Shown: positions 49,804 to 59,779, numbered from the stretch's first letter. The stretch is 64,000 bases of DNA from Solidesulfovibrio carbinoliphilus subsp. oakridgensis (GCF_000177215.2 NZ_CM001368.1:372001-436000); one strand, 5' to 3'. Notes: generated by a model not told the origin, from the sequence alone. Numbers and translations: made by a program.

Positions 49804-51570
49804 ATGAAAAACGCAAAACGGCGCATGGGAACACTGCTTGTCGTCCTGACCCTGGTCGGGTCCGGCGGCTTGCTGATGCTAACGGCTGGACAAGGCGCGG
49901 CCAAGGAGCAGGGGGACGACAAGCTGCGGGCGGACATCCTCTCCATTGACGAACTCAAGGAGTTTGGACCCCTGACCCAGCCTCCGGTCGTCTTTCTTCA
50001 CGACAAACACACCGCCGCCCTCGGCAAGCAGAAACAATTCTATCAGAAAGAATGCGGCACATGCCACCTTTCCAGCAAGGAAGGGACCATGTACCTCGGC
50101 TACCAGCGCGACGACACCCCCTTGTCCGGGGACAAGCTGAAGGACACCTTCCACAACAACTGCATCAAGTGTCACATGGACATGTCCGCCGCCGGCGTCA
50201 AATCCGGCCCCACGGATGTCCAGTGCAAGGGCTGCCACAACGGCAAGCCCGACGTCGCCTCCAACTGGCAGCCCATCGTGGTGGACAAGCGCCTGCACTT
50301 CCGCCACGCCGTCACCCAGGAAAAAGCCGAGAACAAGTGCGGCGCCTGCCACCACGTGGCCGACGAGGCCACCGGCAAGGCCGTCGCTGTCAATAAGCCG
50401 GAACAGGTCGCCGGCGCCTGCGTGTACTGCCACACGGAGACCGGTTCCGTGGTGGCGGGCCGCAAGCCCGAGAAGATCCGGTCCCTGCGCCTGGCCGCCC
50501 ACGGCGAGTGCGTGACCTGCCACCGCTCGGTCGCGGCTTCCGGCGGCAAGGACGTGGCCACGGGCCCGGCCACCTGCGCCGGCTGCCACGGTCCCCTGGA
50601 CCAGAAGGCCATTGCCGAGACGTCGCTCAAAAAGATTCCCGCCGGCGCGGACCTGCGCATCAAGCGCGGCCAGCCCGACTTCGCCATGATCCGTCCGGCC
50701 GCCGTGGCCGATCCGGTCGTCGGCGCGGACGGCAAGCCGGTCAAGCCCTACGGCATGCCCCCGGTTCCCTTTGACCACAAGTACCACGAATCCAAAAACG
50801 AGACCTGCGTCTCCTGCCACCACGCCTCCCTGACCTCCTGCGCGGCCAAGTGCCACACCGTGGCCGGGTCCAAGGAAGGCGGCTTCGTCACCCTGGAAGC
50901 GGCCATGCACAAGGTCGACGCCGGCCAGAGCTGCGCCGGCTGCCACGCCACCGTGCAGAAAAAGCCCGAGTGCGCCGGCTGCCACGCCCAGATGAAAAAG
51001 GGTGTGGGCGACATCGGCCAGTGCGGCTCCTGCCACGCCAAGCCGGCCGACAACCTGGAGAAGGCCGCCGCCGACTTCATGAACAGCTCCGACAAGGACG
51101 CCGCGGCCCTGGCACCGGCCCTGGCCGAGAAGCTCCTTTCCGGCAAGCGCCAGGCGACCGCCACCTTCGCGGTCGAGGACATCCCCGAAACCGTGACCAT
51201 GGCTTCCCTGTCCAAGGACTACGAGCCCTCGGTGCTGCCGCACCGCAAGATCGTCCTGTCCCTGGTCGGCGGCATGAAGGACAGCAAGCTGGCCGGCGCC
51301 TTCCATGAAACCGACGCCGCCGTCTGCCAGGGCTGCCACCACATGAGCCCGGCCACCAAGACGCCGCCCCGGTGCGGCAACTGCCACCCGGCCACCGAAG
51401 GCATGGCTGCCTCGCCCCGGCCGGACCTGCGTAGCGCCTACCACCTCCAGTGCATGGGCTGCCACACGGCCATGGGCATCAGTGGCAAGGTGGTCGACAA
51501 GGCCCCCGGCGCCAAGCCCATCCCCCTGTCCACGGATTGCTCCGGCTGCCACGCGGCAAAGAAAAAATAG
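49804..51570 (+). CDS. hmcA: High-molecular-weight 16-heme cytochrome c HmcA
   Basis: A 588-residue periplasmic cytochrome with an N-terminal signal segment (LLVVLTLVGSGGLLMLTAG). I count 16 heme attachment motifs: 15 CxxCH and one CAAKCH with three intervening residues. Heme number and operon match HmcA of Desulfovibrio (545 residues in D. vulgaris). It takes electrons from periplasmic hydrogenases via type I cytochrome c3 and passes them to the membrane complex HmcBCDEF. AGAAGG stands before the start. Confidence 0.95.
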   Translation: MKNAKRRMGTLLVVLTLVGSGGLLMLTAGQGAAKEQGDDKLRADILSIDELKEFGPLTQPPVVFLHDKHTAALGKQKQFYQKECGTCHLSSKEGTMYLGYQRDDTPLSGDKLKDTFHNNCIKCHMDMSAAGVKSGPTDVQCKGCHNGKPDVASNWQPIVVDKRLHFRHAVTQEKAENKCGACHHVADEATGKAVAVNKPEQVAGACVYCHTETGSVVAGRKPEKIRSLRLAAHGECVTCHRSVAASGGKDVATGPATCAGCHGPLDQKAIAETSLKKIPAGADLRIKRGQPDFAMIRPAAVADPVVGADGKPVKPYGMPPVPFDHKYHESKNETCVSCHHASLTSCAAKCHTVAGSKEGGFVTLEAAMHKVDAGQSCAGCHATVQKKPECAGCHAQMKKGVGDIGQCGSCHAKPADNLEKAAADFMNSSDKDAAALAPALAEKLLSGKRQATATFAVEDIPETVTMASLSKDYEPSVLPHRKIVLSLVGGMKDSKLAGAFHETDAAVCQGCHHMSPATKTPPRCGNCHPATEGMAASPRPDLRSAYHLQCMGCHTAMGISGKVVDKAPGAKPIPLSTDCSGCHAAKKK

Positions 51571-51597
51571 CACCCCAACCATCGAGGTCGCGGTACG

Positions 51598-52653
51598 ATG
51601 AAACGAAGACACTTTCTGGGCCTTATGGGAGCGGCCGGGGTGAGCCTGACCAAGGCCGCCACGGCCAAGGCCGCCTCCGGCGCGGATGTCGCGGGCCTGC
51701 CCAATGCAAACGGCGTCCTTTTCGACGCCACCCGCTGCATCGGCTGCCGCAAATGCGAGGCTGCCTGCAACCAGGTCAACGACCTGCCCAAACCCGCCAA
51801 ACCGTTTGACGATCTCACGGTCATGGACACCGACCGGCGTACCGACGCCAAGTCCTATACCGTGGTCAACAAGTACGTGCCCAAGCCCGGCGAAAATCCG
51901 GTCTTCCGCAAGATCCAGTGCAACCACTGCATGGAACCGGCCTGCGCCTCGGCCTGCTTTGTCCGGGCGTTCAAGAAGATGGAGACCGGCGCGGTCGTGT
52001 ACGACGCCTCGGTCTGCGTCGGCTGCCGCTACTGCATGGTGGCCTGCCCGTTCAACATTCCGGCCTACGAATACGACAAGGCGCTGACCCCCCGGATCAT
52101 GAAGTGCACCCTGTGCCATCCCCGGATCCTGGAAGGCAAGCTCCCCGGCTGCGTCGAGGCCTGCCCCAAGCAGGCGCTCCAGTTCGGCAAGCGCCGCGAG
52201 CTCCTGAACATCGCCTGGGACCGCATCGGCGCCTCGCCCGACCGGTATGTCGAGCATGTCTACGGCGAACACGAGATGGGCGGCACCAACTGGATCACCA
52301 TCGCGCCCAAGCCGTCCTTCGCGGCCCTTGGCATGGACGAGCACCTCGGCACCACCTCGGCCCCCGAGCTGACCGCCGGGGCCCTGGCCGCCGTGCCGGC
52401 CGTGGCCGGCGTCTGGCCGGTGCTTTTGACCGGCATATACGCCATCACCAAGCGCAAGGACAAAATCGCCGAGCAGGAGAAGAAGGCGGCGGTCGAGGCG
52501 GCCATCGCCAAGGCCAGCGCCGACGCCGAAGCCAAGCTGGCCGAGGAGCTGACCAAGGCCGAGGTCGCCAACAAGCGGCGCATCGAGGTCGAGGTCAAGA
52601 AGGCCCTTGAGGCCGCCCACAAGGAATCTGCCGAGGGCGGGGAGGACGCGTAA
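51598..52653 (+). CDS. hmcB: HmcB, periplasmic ferredoxin-like subunit of Hmc complex
   Basis: A 351-residue Fe-S protein with a Tat-type start [13 protein letters not shown]. Four Cys clusters: [36 protein letters not shown] and [21 protein letters not shown]. After them comes a hydrophobic segment ([16 protein letters not shown]) that anchors it, and a Lys/Glu/Ala coiled-coil tail. It relays electrons from HmcA to the membrane subunits. Its stop overlaps the hmcC start as TAATG. Confidence 0.94.
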   Translation: MKRRHFLGLMGAAGVSLTKAATAKAASGADVAGLPNANGVLFDATRCIGCRKCEAACNQVNDLPKPAKPFDDLTVMDTDRRTDAKSYTVVNKYVPKPGENPVFRKIQCNHCMEPACASACFVRAFKKMETGAVVYDASVCVGCRYCMVACPFNIPAYEYDKALTPRIMKCTLCHPRILEGKLPGCVEACPKQALQFGKRRELLNIAWDRIGASPDRYVEHVYGEHEMGGTNWITIAPKPSFAALGMDEHLGTTSAPELTAGALAAVPAVAGVWPVLLTGIYAITKRKDKIAEQEKKAAVEAAIAKASADAEAKLAEELTKAEVANKRRIEVEVKKALEAAHKESAEGGEDA

Positions 52654-53828
52654 TGTCGACGGAACAGACCAAAAACGGTTCCCTTGTAACGCCGTTTAAC
52701 ATCATAGCCGGCATCATCCTGGCCGCCGGCGTCATTGTGACCATCATGCGCTTCACCATGGGCCTTGGTTCGGTCACCAACCTCACGGACAACAATCCCT
52801 GGGGCATCTGGATCGGCTTCGACCTCCTGTGCGGCGTCGCCCTGGCCGCCGGCGGCTACACCACCTCGGCCGCCTGCTACATCTTCGGCTTCAAGCGGTT
52901 CCACGCCGCGGTGCGGCCGGCGATTCTCACGGCCTTTCTCGGCTACGCCCTGGTCGTCTTTGCCCTCAACTACGACGTCGGCCGCCCCTGGCGCCTGCCG
53001 TATCCCATCTTCTACCAGCAGGGCACGACCTCCATCCTCTTCGAAGTCGGCTTGTGCGTGTTCATCTACCTGACGGTGCTCTTTCTGGAGTACCTGCCGG
53101 CCGCCCTCGAATGGAAGGGCGGCTTCGACAAGTACCGCGGCATCCTGGTCAAGCTGACCATGGGCCTGACCATCTTCGGCGTCATCCTGTCGACGCTCCA
53201 CCAGAGCTCCTTGGGCGCCCTGTACCTCATCGCCCCGTCCAAGCTGCACCCGCTCTGGTACACGCCGTACCTGCCGATCATGTTCTTCATGTCGAGCATG
53301 TTCGCCGGCCTGTCCATGGTCATCACGGAAGGGACGCTCTCGCACAAGTACTTCCATCACAAGATGGACGAGGATTACAACGCCAACTACCTGGACCTGC
53401 AGTTCGCCTTTGCCAAGGGCGCGGCCTGGATCATGGCCGGCTACCTGGCCATGAAGGTCCTGGGCTTGGCCATGGACAACCGCTGGCCGTTCCTTTTCAC
53501 CGGCTACGGCGCCTGGTGGCTCTTCGAGATTGTCGGCTTCGTGGTCCTGCCGTGCTACTGCTATGCCGTCGGCTACCGCGACCGCAACATCGGGCTGGTG
53601 CGCATCGCCGCTCCCTGGACCGTGGTCGGCATCATGCTCAACCGTTTCGACGTCAGTCTCATTGCCTTCAACTGGCAGCTGCCGAGCCCGCTGCGCTACT
53701 TTCCGAGCCTGGGCGAAATCATCATTTCGCTTTTTGTCGTCACCATCGGTGTGCTGATCTTCCGGTTCATCGTCACGCGCATGCCGATCTTCTATGCCCA
53801 TCCCGCTTACAAAGACTCGTCCCACTAG
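52653..53828 (+). CDS. hmcC: HmcC, NrfD/PsrC-type integral membrane subunit
   Basis: A 391-residue protein with about ten membrane segments of the NrfD/PsrC family, very close in length to D. vulgaris HmcC. It likely binds menaquinone or conducts electrons across the membrane. Conserved-looking charged positions include WGIWIGFDLLCGVALAAGG and YDVGRPWRLPYPIFYQ. Translationally coupled to hmcB. Confidence 0.94.
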   Translation: MSTEQTKNGSLVTPFNIIAGIILAAGVIVTIMRFTMGLGSVTNLTDNNPWGIWIGFDLLCGVALAAGGYTTSAACYIFGFKRFHAAVRPAILTAFLGYALVVFALNYDVGRPWRLPYPIFYQQGTTSILFEVGLCVFIYLTVLFLEYLPAALEWKGGFDKYRGILVKLTMGLTIFGVILSTLHQSSLGALYLIAPSKLHPLWYTPYLPIMFFMSSMFAGLSMVITEGTLSHKYFHHKMDEDYNANYLDLQFAFAKGAAWIMAGYLAMKVLGLAMDNRWPFLFTGYGAWWLFEIVGFVVLPCYCYAVGYRDRNIGLVRIAAPWTVVGIMLNRFDVSLIAFNWQLPSPLRYFPSLGEIIISLFVVTIGVLIFRFIVTRMPIFYAHPAYKDSSH

Positions 53829-53846
53829 GATAAAGGGAGACAGGCC

Positions 53847-53981
53847 ATGTTCAATACCCTGCAAGACCTGATGCTGCACAACAAGAGCATTACCTACGTG
53901 CTCATGGGCGTCGTGCTGATCTGCTTCATCGGCTTCTGGCACTTCCTGACGGGGCGGGAAGAGCGCAATCGGCGCTACTAG
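53847..53981 (+). CDS. hmcD: HmcD, small membrane subunit
   Basis: A 44-residue protein (starts MFNTLQDLMLHNKSITYV) with one membrane helix VLMGVVLICFIGFWHFL followed by the charged GREERNRRY end. Size and position between hmcC and hmcE match HmcD (47 residues in D. vulgaris). A GGAGA-type ribosome site lies upstream (AGGGAGACAGGCC). Confidence 0.9.
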   Translation: MFNTLQDLMLHNKSITYVLMGVVLICFIGFWHFLTGREERNRRY

Positions 53982-54013
53982 GCCGATCGGACCTCGAGCT
54001 AAAGGAGAAGACC

Positions 54014-54691
54014 ATGTATGCATTCCTGACAGGTCCGATGCTGTGGCTGTCGTTTGCCATCTGCATCGTCGGCTGCGCCTGGCGCGTCGTCAAATACGTC
54101 AAAGGGTTGAGCTGGCAGCTCGACCGCGTCCCCTACGGCCACTACCGCGATCTGGCCCTAAAGGGTGCGCTCAAGTCCATCTTCCACTGGCTGACCCCCT
54201 ATGCCTCGTGCAGCTGGCGGGCCAAGCCGGTCTTTGCCACCGCCTTCTTTCTGATGCACATCGGGCTGGTCATTGTGCCGCTCTTTCTCTTCGCCCACGT
54301 GATGCTGGTGTCCGAACGCTTCGGCCTCTCCTGGCCGACCCTGCCGGCCGGCCTGGCCGACGTGCTGACCATCCTTGCCATCCTGGCCGGGGTGTTTATC
54401 GTCTTGCGCCGCATGGGCCTGCCTGAAGTGCGCATCATCACCACCGCCCACGACCTGTGGATCATGGCCATAAGCCTGGCCCCGCTGGTCACCGGCTTCG
54501 TGGCCGCCCACCAGGGCGGGGACAACAACGCCTGGCTTCTGGCCCACATCGTCACCGGCGAAATCTGGCTCATTGCCATTCCCTTTACCAAGCTGTCCCA
54601 CGTGGTGCTGTTTTTCTGCTCCCGGGCCCAGATCGGGGTGGACTTCGGCGTCAAACGCGGCGGCCAGCGTGGCAGCGGCATCGTCTGGTAG
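54014..54691 (+). CDS. hmcE: HmcE, cytochrome b-like membrane subunit
   Basis: A 225-residue protein with about five membrane segments and His residues in them (FFLMHIGLVIVPLFLFAHVML), resembling the gamma subunit of nitrate reductase-type cytochromes b. It should bind heme b and form the quinone or transmembrane module with HmcC. GGAGAA precedes the start. Length equals HmcE of D. vulgaris (226). Confidence 0.92.
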   Translation: MYAFLTGPMLWLSFAICIVGCAWRVVKYVKGLSWQLDRVPYGHYRDLALKGALKSIFHWLTPYASCSWRAKPVFATAFFLMHIGLVIVPLFLFAHVMLVSERFGLSWPTLPAGLADVLTILAILAGVFIVLRRMGLPEVRIITTAHDLWIMAISLAPLVTGFVAAHQGGDNNAWLLAHIVTGEIWLIAIPFTKLSHVVLFFCSRAQIGVDFGVKRGGQRGSGIVW

Positions 54692-54729
54692 AAACGGCCG
54701 GCCTGGTCACGGCCAAGGAGTGAAAGGGT

Positions 54730-56133
54730 ATGCCTGAAGGAATCTACTGCAATAAGAAGCCGATCACGACGGAAGAGGACCTCAAAGCCCTGCTTTCCGA
54801 TACGCGCGGCACGAAATATTACCAGGAAATGATGGAGCTGGAGGTGGACCGCGAAAAGCTGTGGGCCACCATCCAGAAAACCTGCAAATCCCGGACCCAG
54901 ACCTGGCTCGACGTCTGCGCCCGGTGCGGCCTGTGCGCCGACTCCTGCTTCCTGTATCTGGTCAACGACCGGGACCCCAAGCAGGTCCCGTCGTACAAGA
55001 TCCAGAGCACGCTTGGCGAGATGGTGCGCCGCAAGGGCGACGTGGACAACGCGTTCATGCGCCACGCCATGGAAGTGGCCTGGTCCCAGTGCACCTGTTG
55101 CAACCGATGCGCCATGTATTGCCCGCACGGCATCGACATGGGCGTCATGATGGGCTACACGCGCGGCCTGCTCTATTCCCAGGGATTCGTGCCCTGGGAG
55201 CTCAAGATCGGCGCCGGCATGCACCGGGTCTACCGGGCCCAGATGGACGTGACCACCGAGGATTGGACCGAGACGTGCGTGTGGATGGAGGAAGAGCAGC
55301 AGGACGACTGGCCCGGGCTCGAAATCCCCATCGACAAGGAAAACGCGGACATCATGTACACGTGCAATGCCCGCGAGCCCAAGCACTATCCCGAGGACCT
55401 GGCCGAGGCGGCCATCCTCTTCCATATCGCCGGCGAGAATTGGACCGTGCCCTCGGAAGGCTGGGAGCAGACCAGCCTCTCCATGTTCGCCGGAGACTGG
55501 GAAGCCTGCAAGCTGCAGGTGGAAAACGTCTACGCGGCCATCGAGCGCTTGAAACCCAAGCGCGTCATCGGCACCGAGTGCGGCCACGCCCACCGGGCCA
55601 CCGTCATCGAGGGCCCCTACTGGGCCGGCCGGGCCGACGGCCAGCCGCCCGCGCCCTACATCCACTACGTGCAGTGGGTGGCCGAGGCCCTTCGCACCGG
55701 CAAGCTCAAGATCGACCCGACCAAGCGGATCAAGCAGAAGGTCACCTACCAGGACTCCTGCAACTACATCCGCAACTGGGGCCTGGCCGACACCGCCCGC
55801 GAGATCCTGAGCTACCTCGTGGAGCCCGGGTATCTGGTTGAAATGACGCCCAACAGGGAGCATAACTACTGCTGCGGCGGCGGCGGCGGATTCAACGGCA
55901 TCGGCAAGTTCCGCCCCCAGCGCAACAAGGCCCTTTTGACCAAGCGTGACCAGATTCTGGCGACCGGAGCCAGTCTGGTCATCGCCCCGTGCCACAACTG
56001 TTGGGACGCCATCCGCGACCTCGAGGAAGAGTACCACATCCACATCGACTGGTCTTTCCTCAAGCCGCTTTTGATCAAGATGGTCATCGTGCCCGAGCAC
56101 CTGAAGCCCAAGGAAGAGGACGACGAGGAATAG
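54730..56133 (+). CDS. hmcF: HmcF, cytoplasmic HdrD-like Fe-S subunit
   Basis: A 467-residue protein with two [4Fe-4S] motifs near the N-terminus ([27 protein letters not shown]) and CCG-domain signatures ([21 protein letters not shown]), typical of HdrD/GlpC-type subunits. It passes electrons to the cytoplasmic side, probably to the sulfate-reduction pathway. D. vulgaris HmcF is 461 residues. Last gene of the core hmc operon. Confidence 0.94.
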   Translation: MPEGIYCNKKPITTEEDLKALLSDTRGTKYYQEMMELEVDREKLWATIQKTCKSRTQTWLDVCARCGLCADSCFLYLVNDRDPKQVPSYKIQSTLGEMVRRKGDVDNAFMRHAMEVAWSQCTCCNRCAMYCPHGIDMGVMMGYTRGLLYSQGFVPWELKIGAGMHRVYRAQMDVTTEDWTETCVWMEEEQQDDWPGLEIPIDKENADIMYTCNAREPKHYPEDLAEAAILFHIAGENWTVPSEGWEQTSLSMFAGDWEACKLQVENVYAAIERLKPKRVIGTECGHAHRATVIEGPYWAGRADGQPPAPYIHYVQWVAEALRTGKLKIDPTKRIKQKVTYQDSCNYIRNWGLADTAREILSYLVEPGYLVEMTPNREHNYCCGGGGGFNGIGKFRPQRNKALLTKRDQILATGASLVIAPCHNCWDAIRDLEEEYHIHIDWSFLKPLLIKMVIVPEHLKPKEEDDEE

Positions 56134-56189
56134 GGCCGGGATTGGCGCGGCAACGAACAACGGACCGTTCAAGCTCCATGGGGGTCGGA

Positions 56190-57125
56190 ATGTTTGGCAA
56201 GATAGTGTTTGCGACGTCGGGCGCGCCGGAATGCGACAGCGCGGCCCGGGTGGCCTTCGACATGGCGAGCCGCTACGGCTCGGAAATCGTCGTCTTCCAT
56301 TGCCTGGGCATCGTGGGCAAGGGGGACAGCAACCTGGTGCTCGATGTGCGCACGGGCGAGGAAGTGGACCCGGACGCGGAATACCTGGAAGGGGTGGCCG
56401 AGGAGCTGCGCACCACCTATGCCGTCCAGATGTCCGCCTGTCCGAAAAACCGCATCGCCCTGGCCGTCGGCAACCCTTCCCGGGAGGTGCTGCGCATCGC
56501 CCGCCAGGAGGACGCGGACCTGATCGTCATGGGCGCCCGGGGCGCGGGCCTGGAGGCCGGCGGCTTCTACCGTCGCGGCGTCATCGGCGGCACTCACCAG
56601 AAGGTGGCCAAGGCCGCCCGCTGTCCGGTTTTGACCGTCAGCCGCCCGGCCGCCTCCTTCTGGGGCGGCTTCTCCAATATCGTCTACGCCACGGACTTCT
56701 CCAAGGCGTCGGACTCCGCCTTCAAGCTGGCCCAGGCCATTGCCCGGGAGGTGCAGGGCGACCTGCACCTGTTCCACTGCCTGGATCTCGGCCGCCTCCA
56801 GTCCCCCATCGCCCTGACCCAGGAGGGCATCGAGGGCCGGCTGGCCGAGGCCCGGCGCAAGCTGCAGGTCGAGTACGCCGCCAATCTGGGCGACCTGGCC
56901 AAACGGACCACCCTGGAAGTCTGGGAAGGTTCGCCGTATGTTGAAATCGTCAAGTTCGCCCGCGAGCGGCAGGCTGACCTCATCGTCATGGCCCACCATT
57001 CCCGGGATGCCGATGCCGACGAACGGCCTTTCGGCACCACGCTGGAACAGGTCCTGGTGCGGGCCACCTGCCCCGTGATCAGCATCAACCGGCCGGACAA
57101 GCTGCCCCCGGTGGCGGAGGCCTAG
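56190..57125 (+). CDS. Double-UspA universal stress protein
   Basis: About 311 residues; the preferred start is ATG 56190 (MFGKIVFATSGAPECD), with ATG 56178 possible. Two UspA domains are seen: each starts with a beta strand (KIVFATSG; NIVYATDFS) and ends with a nucleotide-binding-type loop (VMGARGAGLEAGGFYRRGVIGGTHQKV, split; VMAHHSRDADADERPFGTTLEQVL, split). It lies 56 bases after hmcF and ahead of a receiver gene, so it may be part of the hmc-linked stress response. Confidence 0.9.
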   Translation: MFGKIVFATSGAPECDSAARVAFDMASRYGSEIVVFHCLGIVGKGDSNLVLDVRTGEEVDPDAEYLEGVAEELRTTYAVQMSACPKNRIALAVGNPSREVLRIARQEDADLIVMGARGAGLEAGGFYRRGVIGGTHQKVAKAARCPVLTVSRPAASFWGGFSNIVYATDFSKASDSAFKLAQAIAREVQGDLHLFHCLDLGRLQSPIALTQEGIEGRLAEARRKLQVEYAANLGDLAKRTTLEVWEGSPYVEIVKFARERQADLIVMAHHSRDADADERPFGTTLEQVLVRATCPVISINRPDKLPPVAEA

Positions 57126-57361
57126 TGTTGCGACCCTTAAAAAATACGTCAGTATTTTTTAAGAAAAAATAATCATCTGCGATGATTGTTCATTAAAAAA
57201 GTATTTGCTTTTTTCATGGACGCGACACTGGACCGCCATGGGCCCGGCCCGGCCCGGAACCCGCACGGCCGGCGCGGCAGACGCGCCGGTTTCGGGTCCC
57301 GGGCCAGGCTCGCGCCCGTGCCGCGAGCGCCTGTCCCTCCAAGCAAAGGAGAAGTGGAGCC
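57126..57361. promoter_or_regulatory. AT-rich island with three hairpins, then receiver-gene leader
   Basis: The first about 90 bases are strikingly AT-rich in a GC-rich setting. Three inverted repeats follow one another: TTAAAAAATAC/GTATTTTTTAA (57137-57162, loop GTCA), AATCATC/GATGATT (57171-57187) and AAAAAAG/CTTTTTT (57195-57214). The remaining part is GC-rich leader with GGAG before the receiver start. Confidence 0.55.
57137..57162 (+). terminator. Terminator after the hmc-usp transcript
   Basis: A perfect 11-bp inverted repeat 12 bases after the UspA stop, whose 3' arm contains a run of six T. Confidence 0.55.
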
Positions 57362-57721
57362 ATGACCAAGAAGACCATTTTGACGGTGGACGACGATCCC
57401 AACATCCGCGACTACCTCGAAGCCCTTTTCACCGACAACGGCTACAACGTGGTCACCGCGGAAAGCGGTGACGCCGCGCTGGAACTGCTCAAGGACCTGC
57501 GGCCGGACCTCATCACCCTGGACGTCGAAATGCCGGACAAGTCCGGTCCCTGGGTGAGCCGGGCCATCGCCAAGGACAGCGGCCTGGCCGCCATTCCCAT
57601 CGTCGTCATCACCGGCCACTCGGAACTCGGCTACATCATCCCCAAGGCCGCGGCCTTCCTGGCCAAGCCTTTCGATGCCGATGAAGTGTTGCGCGTGGTC
57701 CGTCAGACCATCGGGTCCTGA
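57362..57721 (+). CDS. Single-domain response regulator, Rrf1-like
   Basis: A 119-residue receiver with TVDDDPN, phospho-Asp in ITLDVEMPDKSGPW, VVITGHSEL and the Lys of AFLAKPFDAD. In D. vulgaris the hmc operon is followed by rrf1 (a receiver) and rrf2 (a repressor); this gene has the rrf1 place, with a UspA gene inserted and no rrf2 seen. The downstream kinase is a likely partner. Assignment as Rrf1 rests on location and type. Confidence 0.88.
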   Translation: MTKKTILTVDDDPNIRDYLEALFTDNGYNVVTAESGDAALELLKDLRPDLITLDVEMPDKSGPWVSRAIAKDSGLAAIPIVVITGHSELGYIIPKAAAFLAKPFDADEVLRVVRQTIGS

Positions 57722-57800
57722 CGTCCGCTGACAAGGGGCCGTCCCGGCCGGGACGGCCCCTATGCCTGGCCAGCAGTGCGAGCTGCCGCGAAGGACCTCC

Positions 57801-59756
57801 ATGAGCGAGACCTTGCTCCTTGTCGACGACGAGGAAGACATCCGTCGGTTTCTGGGCCTTTTTCTGGCCGACCTCGGCTATGTGGTCCATGCCGCCGCCA
57901 ATGGCGAGGAAGCCCTGGCCATGTTCGACGAGGTCAATCCCTCGATCGTCCTGACCGACATCAAGATGCCGGTCATGGACGGGCTCGAACTCTTAAAGCG
58001 CATCAAGGCCAGGAGTCCGGACACCGAGGTGGTCATGATCTCGGGGCACGGCGATATGGACCTGGCCATCAACTGCCTGCAGTACGAGGCCGCCGATTTC
58101 GTCACCAAGCCCATCAACCACGACATCCTGGACGCGGCCTTAAAGCGCATCGACGAGAAACTGTCCCTTCGCCGGGAACTGCGCCAGTACACCCAGAATC
58201 TCGAAAAGCTCGTGCGCGAGAAATCGAGCCGCGTGGTCGAACTCGAACGGCAGGTGGCCGCCGGCCAGATGGTCGAGACCATGTGCCAGGCCATTTCCGG
58301 CCTGTCCGCCGATTTCGGGGACGGGGCCGGCTATTTCAACGAGATGCCGTGCTTCGTGGCCGTGCACAACGCCTCCCTCGAGGTGGTGGCCACCAACCAG
58401 CTCTACAAGGAGCGTCTCGGCGACATGGTCGGGCACCACAGCTGGGAGGTCTACGTCGGCCAGGCCCTTCGCGGCTTCGACGGGCCGGTCTGGAAGACCT
58501 TCGAGACCGGCAAGGGCCAGCGGTCCCGGGAGACCATGCTCTGCAAAAACGGCCGGGAGCTGCCGGTCATGGTCCACACCTCGCCCATCGCCACCACCGA
58601 CGGCAAGGTCGAGCTGGTCCTCGAGATGGCCGTCGACGTCAGCGAAATCAAGCGCCTCCAGGAAGAACTGCGGGTCACCCAGCAGAAGTACATGGATCTT
58701 TTCGACGCCACGCCCTGCTATATCGCGGTCCGGGGCCCGGACTGCCGGATCGTGGCCAACAACCACCGGTTCGCCGAGGACTTCGGCGAGAGCGTGGGGC
58801 GGACCTGCTACGACGCCTTCAAGCACCGCTCGGAACCCTGCCCGGACTGCCCGGCCGAGGCGACCTTTGCCGACGGCCAGCCGCATTACCAGGAATCGGT
58901 GGTCACTACCAAGGGCGGCCAGCAGCGAAACGTGCTCATCAGCACCGCCGCCATCCGCAACGCCGCCGGCGAAGTGGTCGAAGTCATGGAGATGTCGGCC
59001 GACATCACGAGCATCCGCCAGCTCCAGAGCCACCTGACCTCCCTTGGGCTCATGCTCGGGTCGATTTCCCACGGGGTCAAGGGCATGCTGACGGCCCTCG
59101 AGGGCGCGGTCTACCGGGTGGAATCCGGGCTCAAGCGCGGAGATGCGCCCCGGGCCGAGGCTGCGGCCGAAGCGGTCAAGACGCTGGTCGGCCGGGTCCG
59201 GGCCCTGGTCCTAAACGTCCTTTATTACGCCAAGTCCCGGGAGCTTGCCCCGGAGACCGTGGACGTGGCCGCCTTCGCCTCCGGCATCGCCCAGACCGTG
59301 GCGCCCAAGGCCGCCCGGGAGGGCGTGACCCTGACCGCGGCCATCGGCCAGGAGCTCGGCGCCATGGACGTCGACGCCGGCAACCTGTCGGCCGCCCTGG
59401 TCAACATCCTGGAAAACGCCGTGGATGCCTGCCTCGGCGACACGTCCAAAACGGAGCGGCACATCGAATTCGCGGTCTCGCGCGAGGACGGGCAGGTGAT
59501 TTTCGACATCACGGACAACGGCATGGGCATGGACCAGGAGACCCGGGAAAAGGCCTTCACCCTCTTTTTCTCGTCCAAAGGGCTCAAGGGCACCGGGCTT
59601 GGGCTTTTCATCGCCAACGACATGGTGGCCAAGCATGGCGGCACCATCGATCTGACGTCCGAACCGGGCGTGGGCACCCATTTCCGGGTCCGCCTGCCGG
59701 AACGGCCGCTGGTCGCCCCGGCCGTCGAGGCCGCCGTCCCGGCGTCCGGGACCTGA
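57801..59756 (+). CDS. Receiver - PAS - PAS - histidine kinase
   Basis: A 651-residue soluble protein starting at ATG 57801, with AAGGA five bases before. The N-terminal receiver has phospho-Asp in IVLTDIKMPVMDG. Two PAS domains follow (MPCFVAVHNASLEVVATNQ; DATPCYIAVRGPDCRIVANN), the second with CYDAFKHRSEPCPDCPAE, a Cys pattern like that in the heme-motif kinase at 45912. The dimerisation region has ISHGVKGMLTALEG instead of a standard H-box, then HATPase (NILENAVDAC, DNGMGMD, GTGLGLFIAND). It may be regulated by the receiver encoded 79 bases upstream. Confidence 0.88.
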   Translation: MSETLLLVDDEEDIRRFLGLFLADLGYVVHAAANGEEALAMFDEVNPSIVLTDIKMPVMDGLELLKRIKARSPDTEVVMISGHGDMDLAINCLQYEAADFVTKPINHDILDAALKRIDEKLSLRRELRQYTQNLEKLVREKSSRVVELERQVAAGQMVETMCQAISGLSADFGDGAGYFNEMPCFVAVHNASLEVVATNQLYKERLGDMVGHHSWEVYVGQALRGFDGPVWKTFETGKGQRSRETMLCKNGRELPVMVHTSPIATTDGKVELVLEMAVDVSEIKRLQEELRVTQQKYMDLFDATPCYIAVRGPDCRIVANNHRFAEDFGESVGRTCYDAFKHRSEPCPDCPAEATFADGQPHYQESVVTTKGGQQRNVLISTAAIRNAAGEVVEVMEMSADITSIRQLQSHLTSLGLMLGSISHGVKGMLTALEGAVYRVESGLKRGDAPRAEAAAEAVKTLVGRVRALVLNVLYYAKSRELAPETVDVAAFASGIAQTVAPKAAREGVTLTAAIGQELGAMDVDAGNLSAALVNILENAVDACLGDTSKTERHIEFAVSREDGQVIFDITDNGMGMDQETREKAFTLFFSSKGLKGTGLGLFIANDMVAKHGGTIDLTSEPGVGTHFRVRLPERPLVAPAVEAAVPASGT

Positions 59757-59779
59757 TCGGTTTCCTTTTCTTTCCCCGC

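Noticed and set aside
49879-52620. A 913-residue minus-strand frame over hmcA and hmcB
   Set aside because: It is antisense to 16 heme motifs and four Fe-S clusters, and shows His/Gly/Ala-rich low-complexity typical of a mirror of Cys-His codons.
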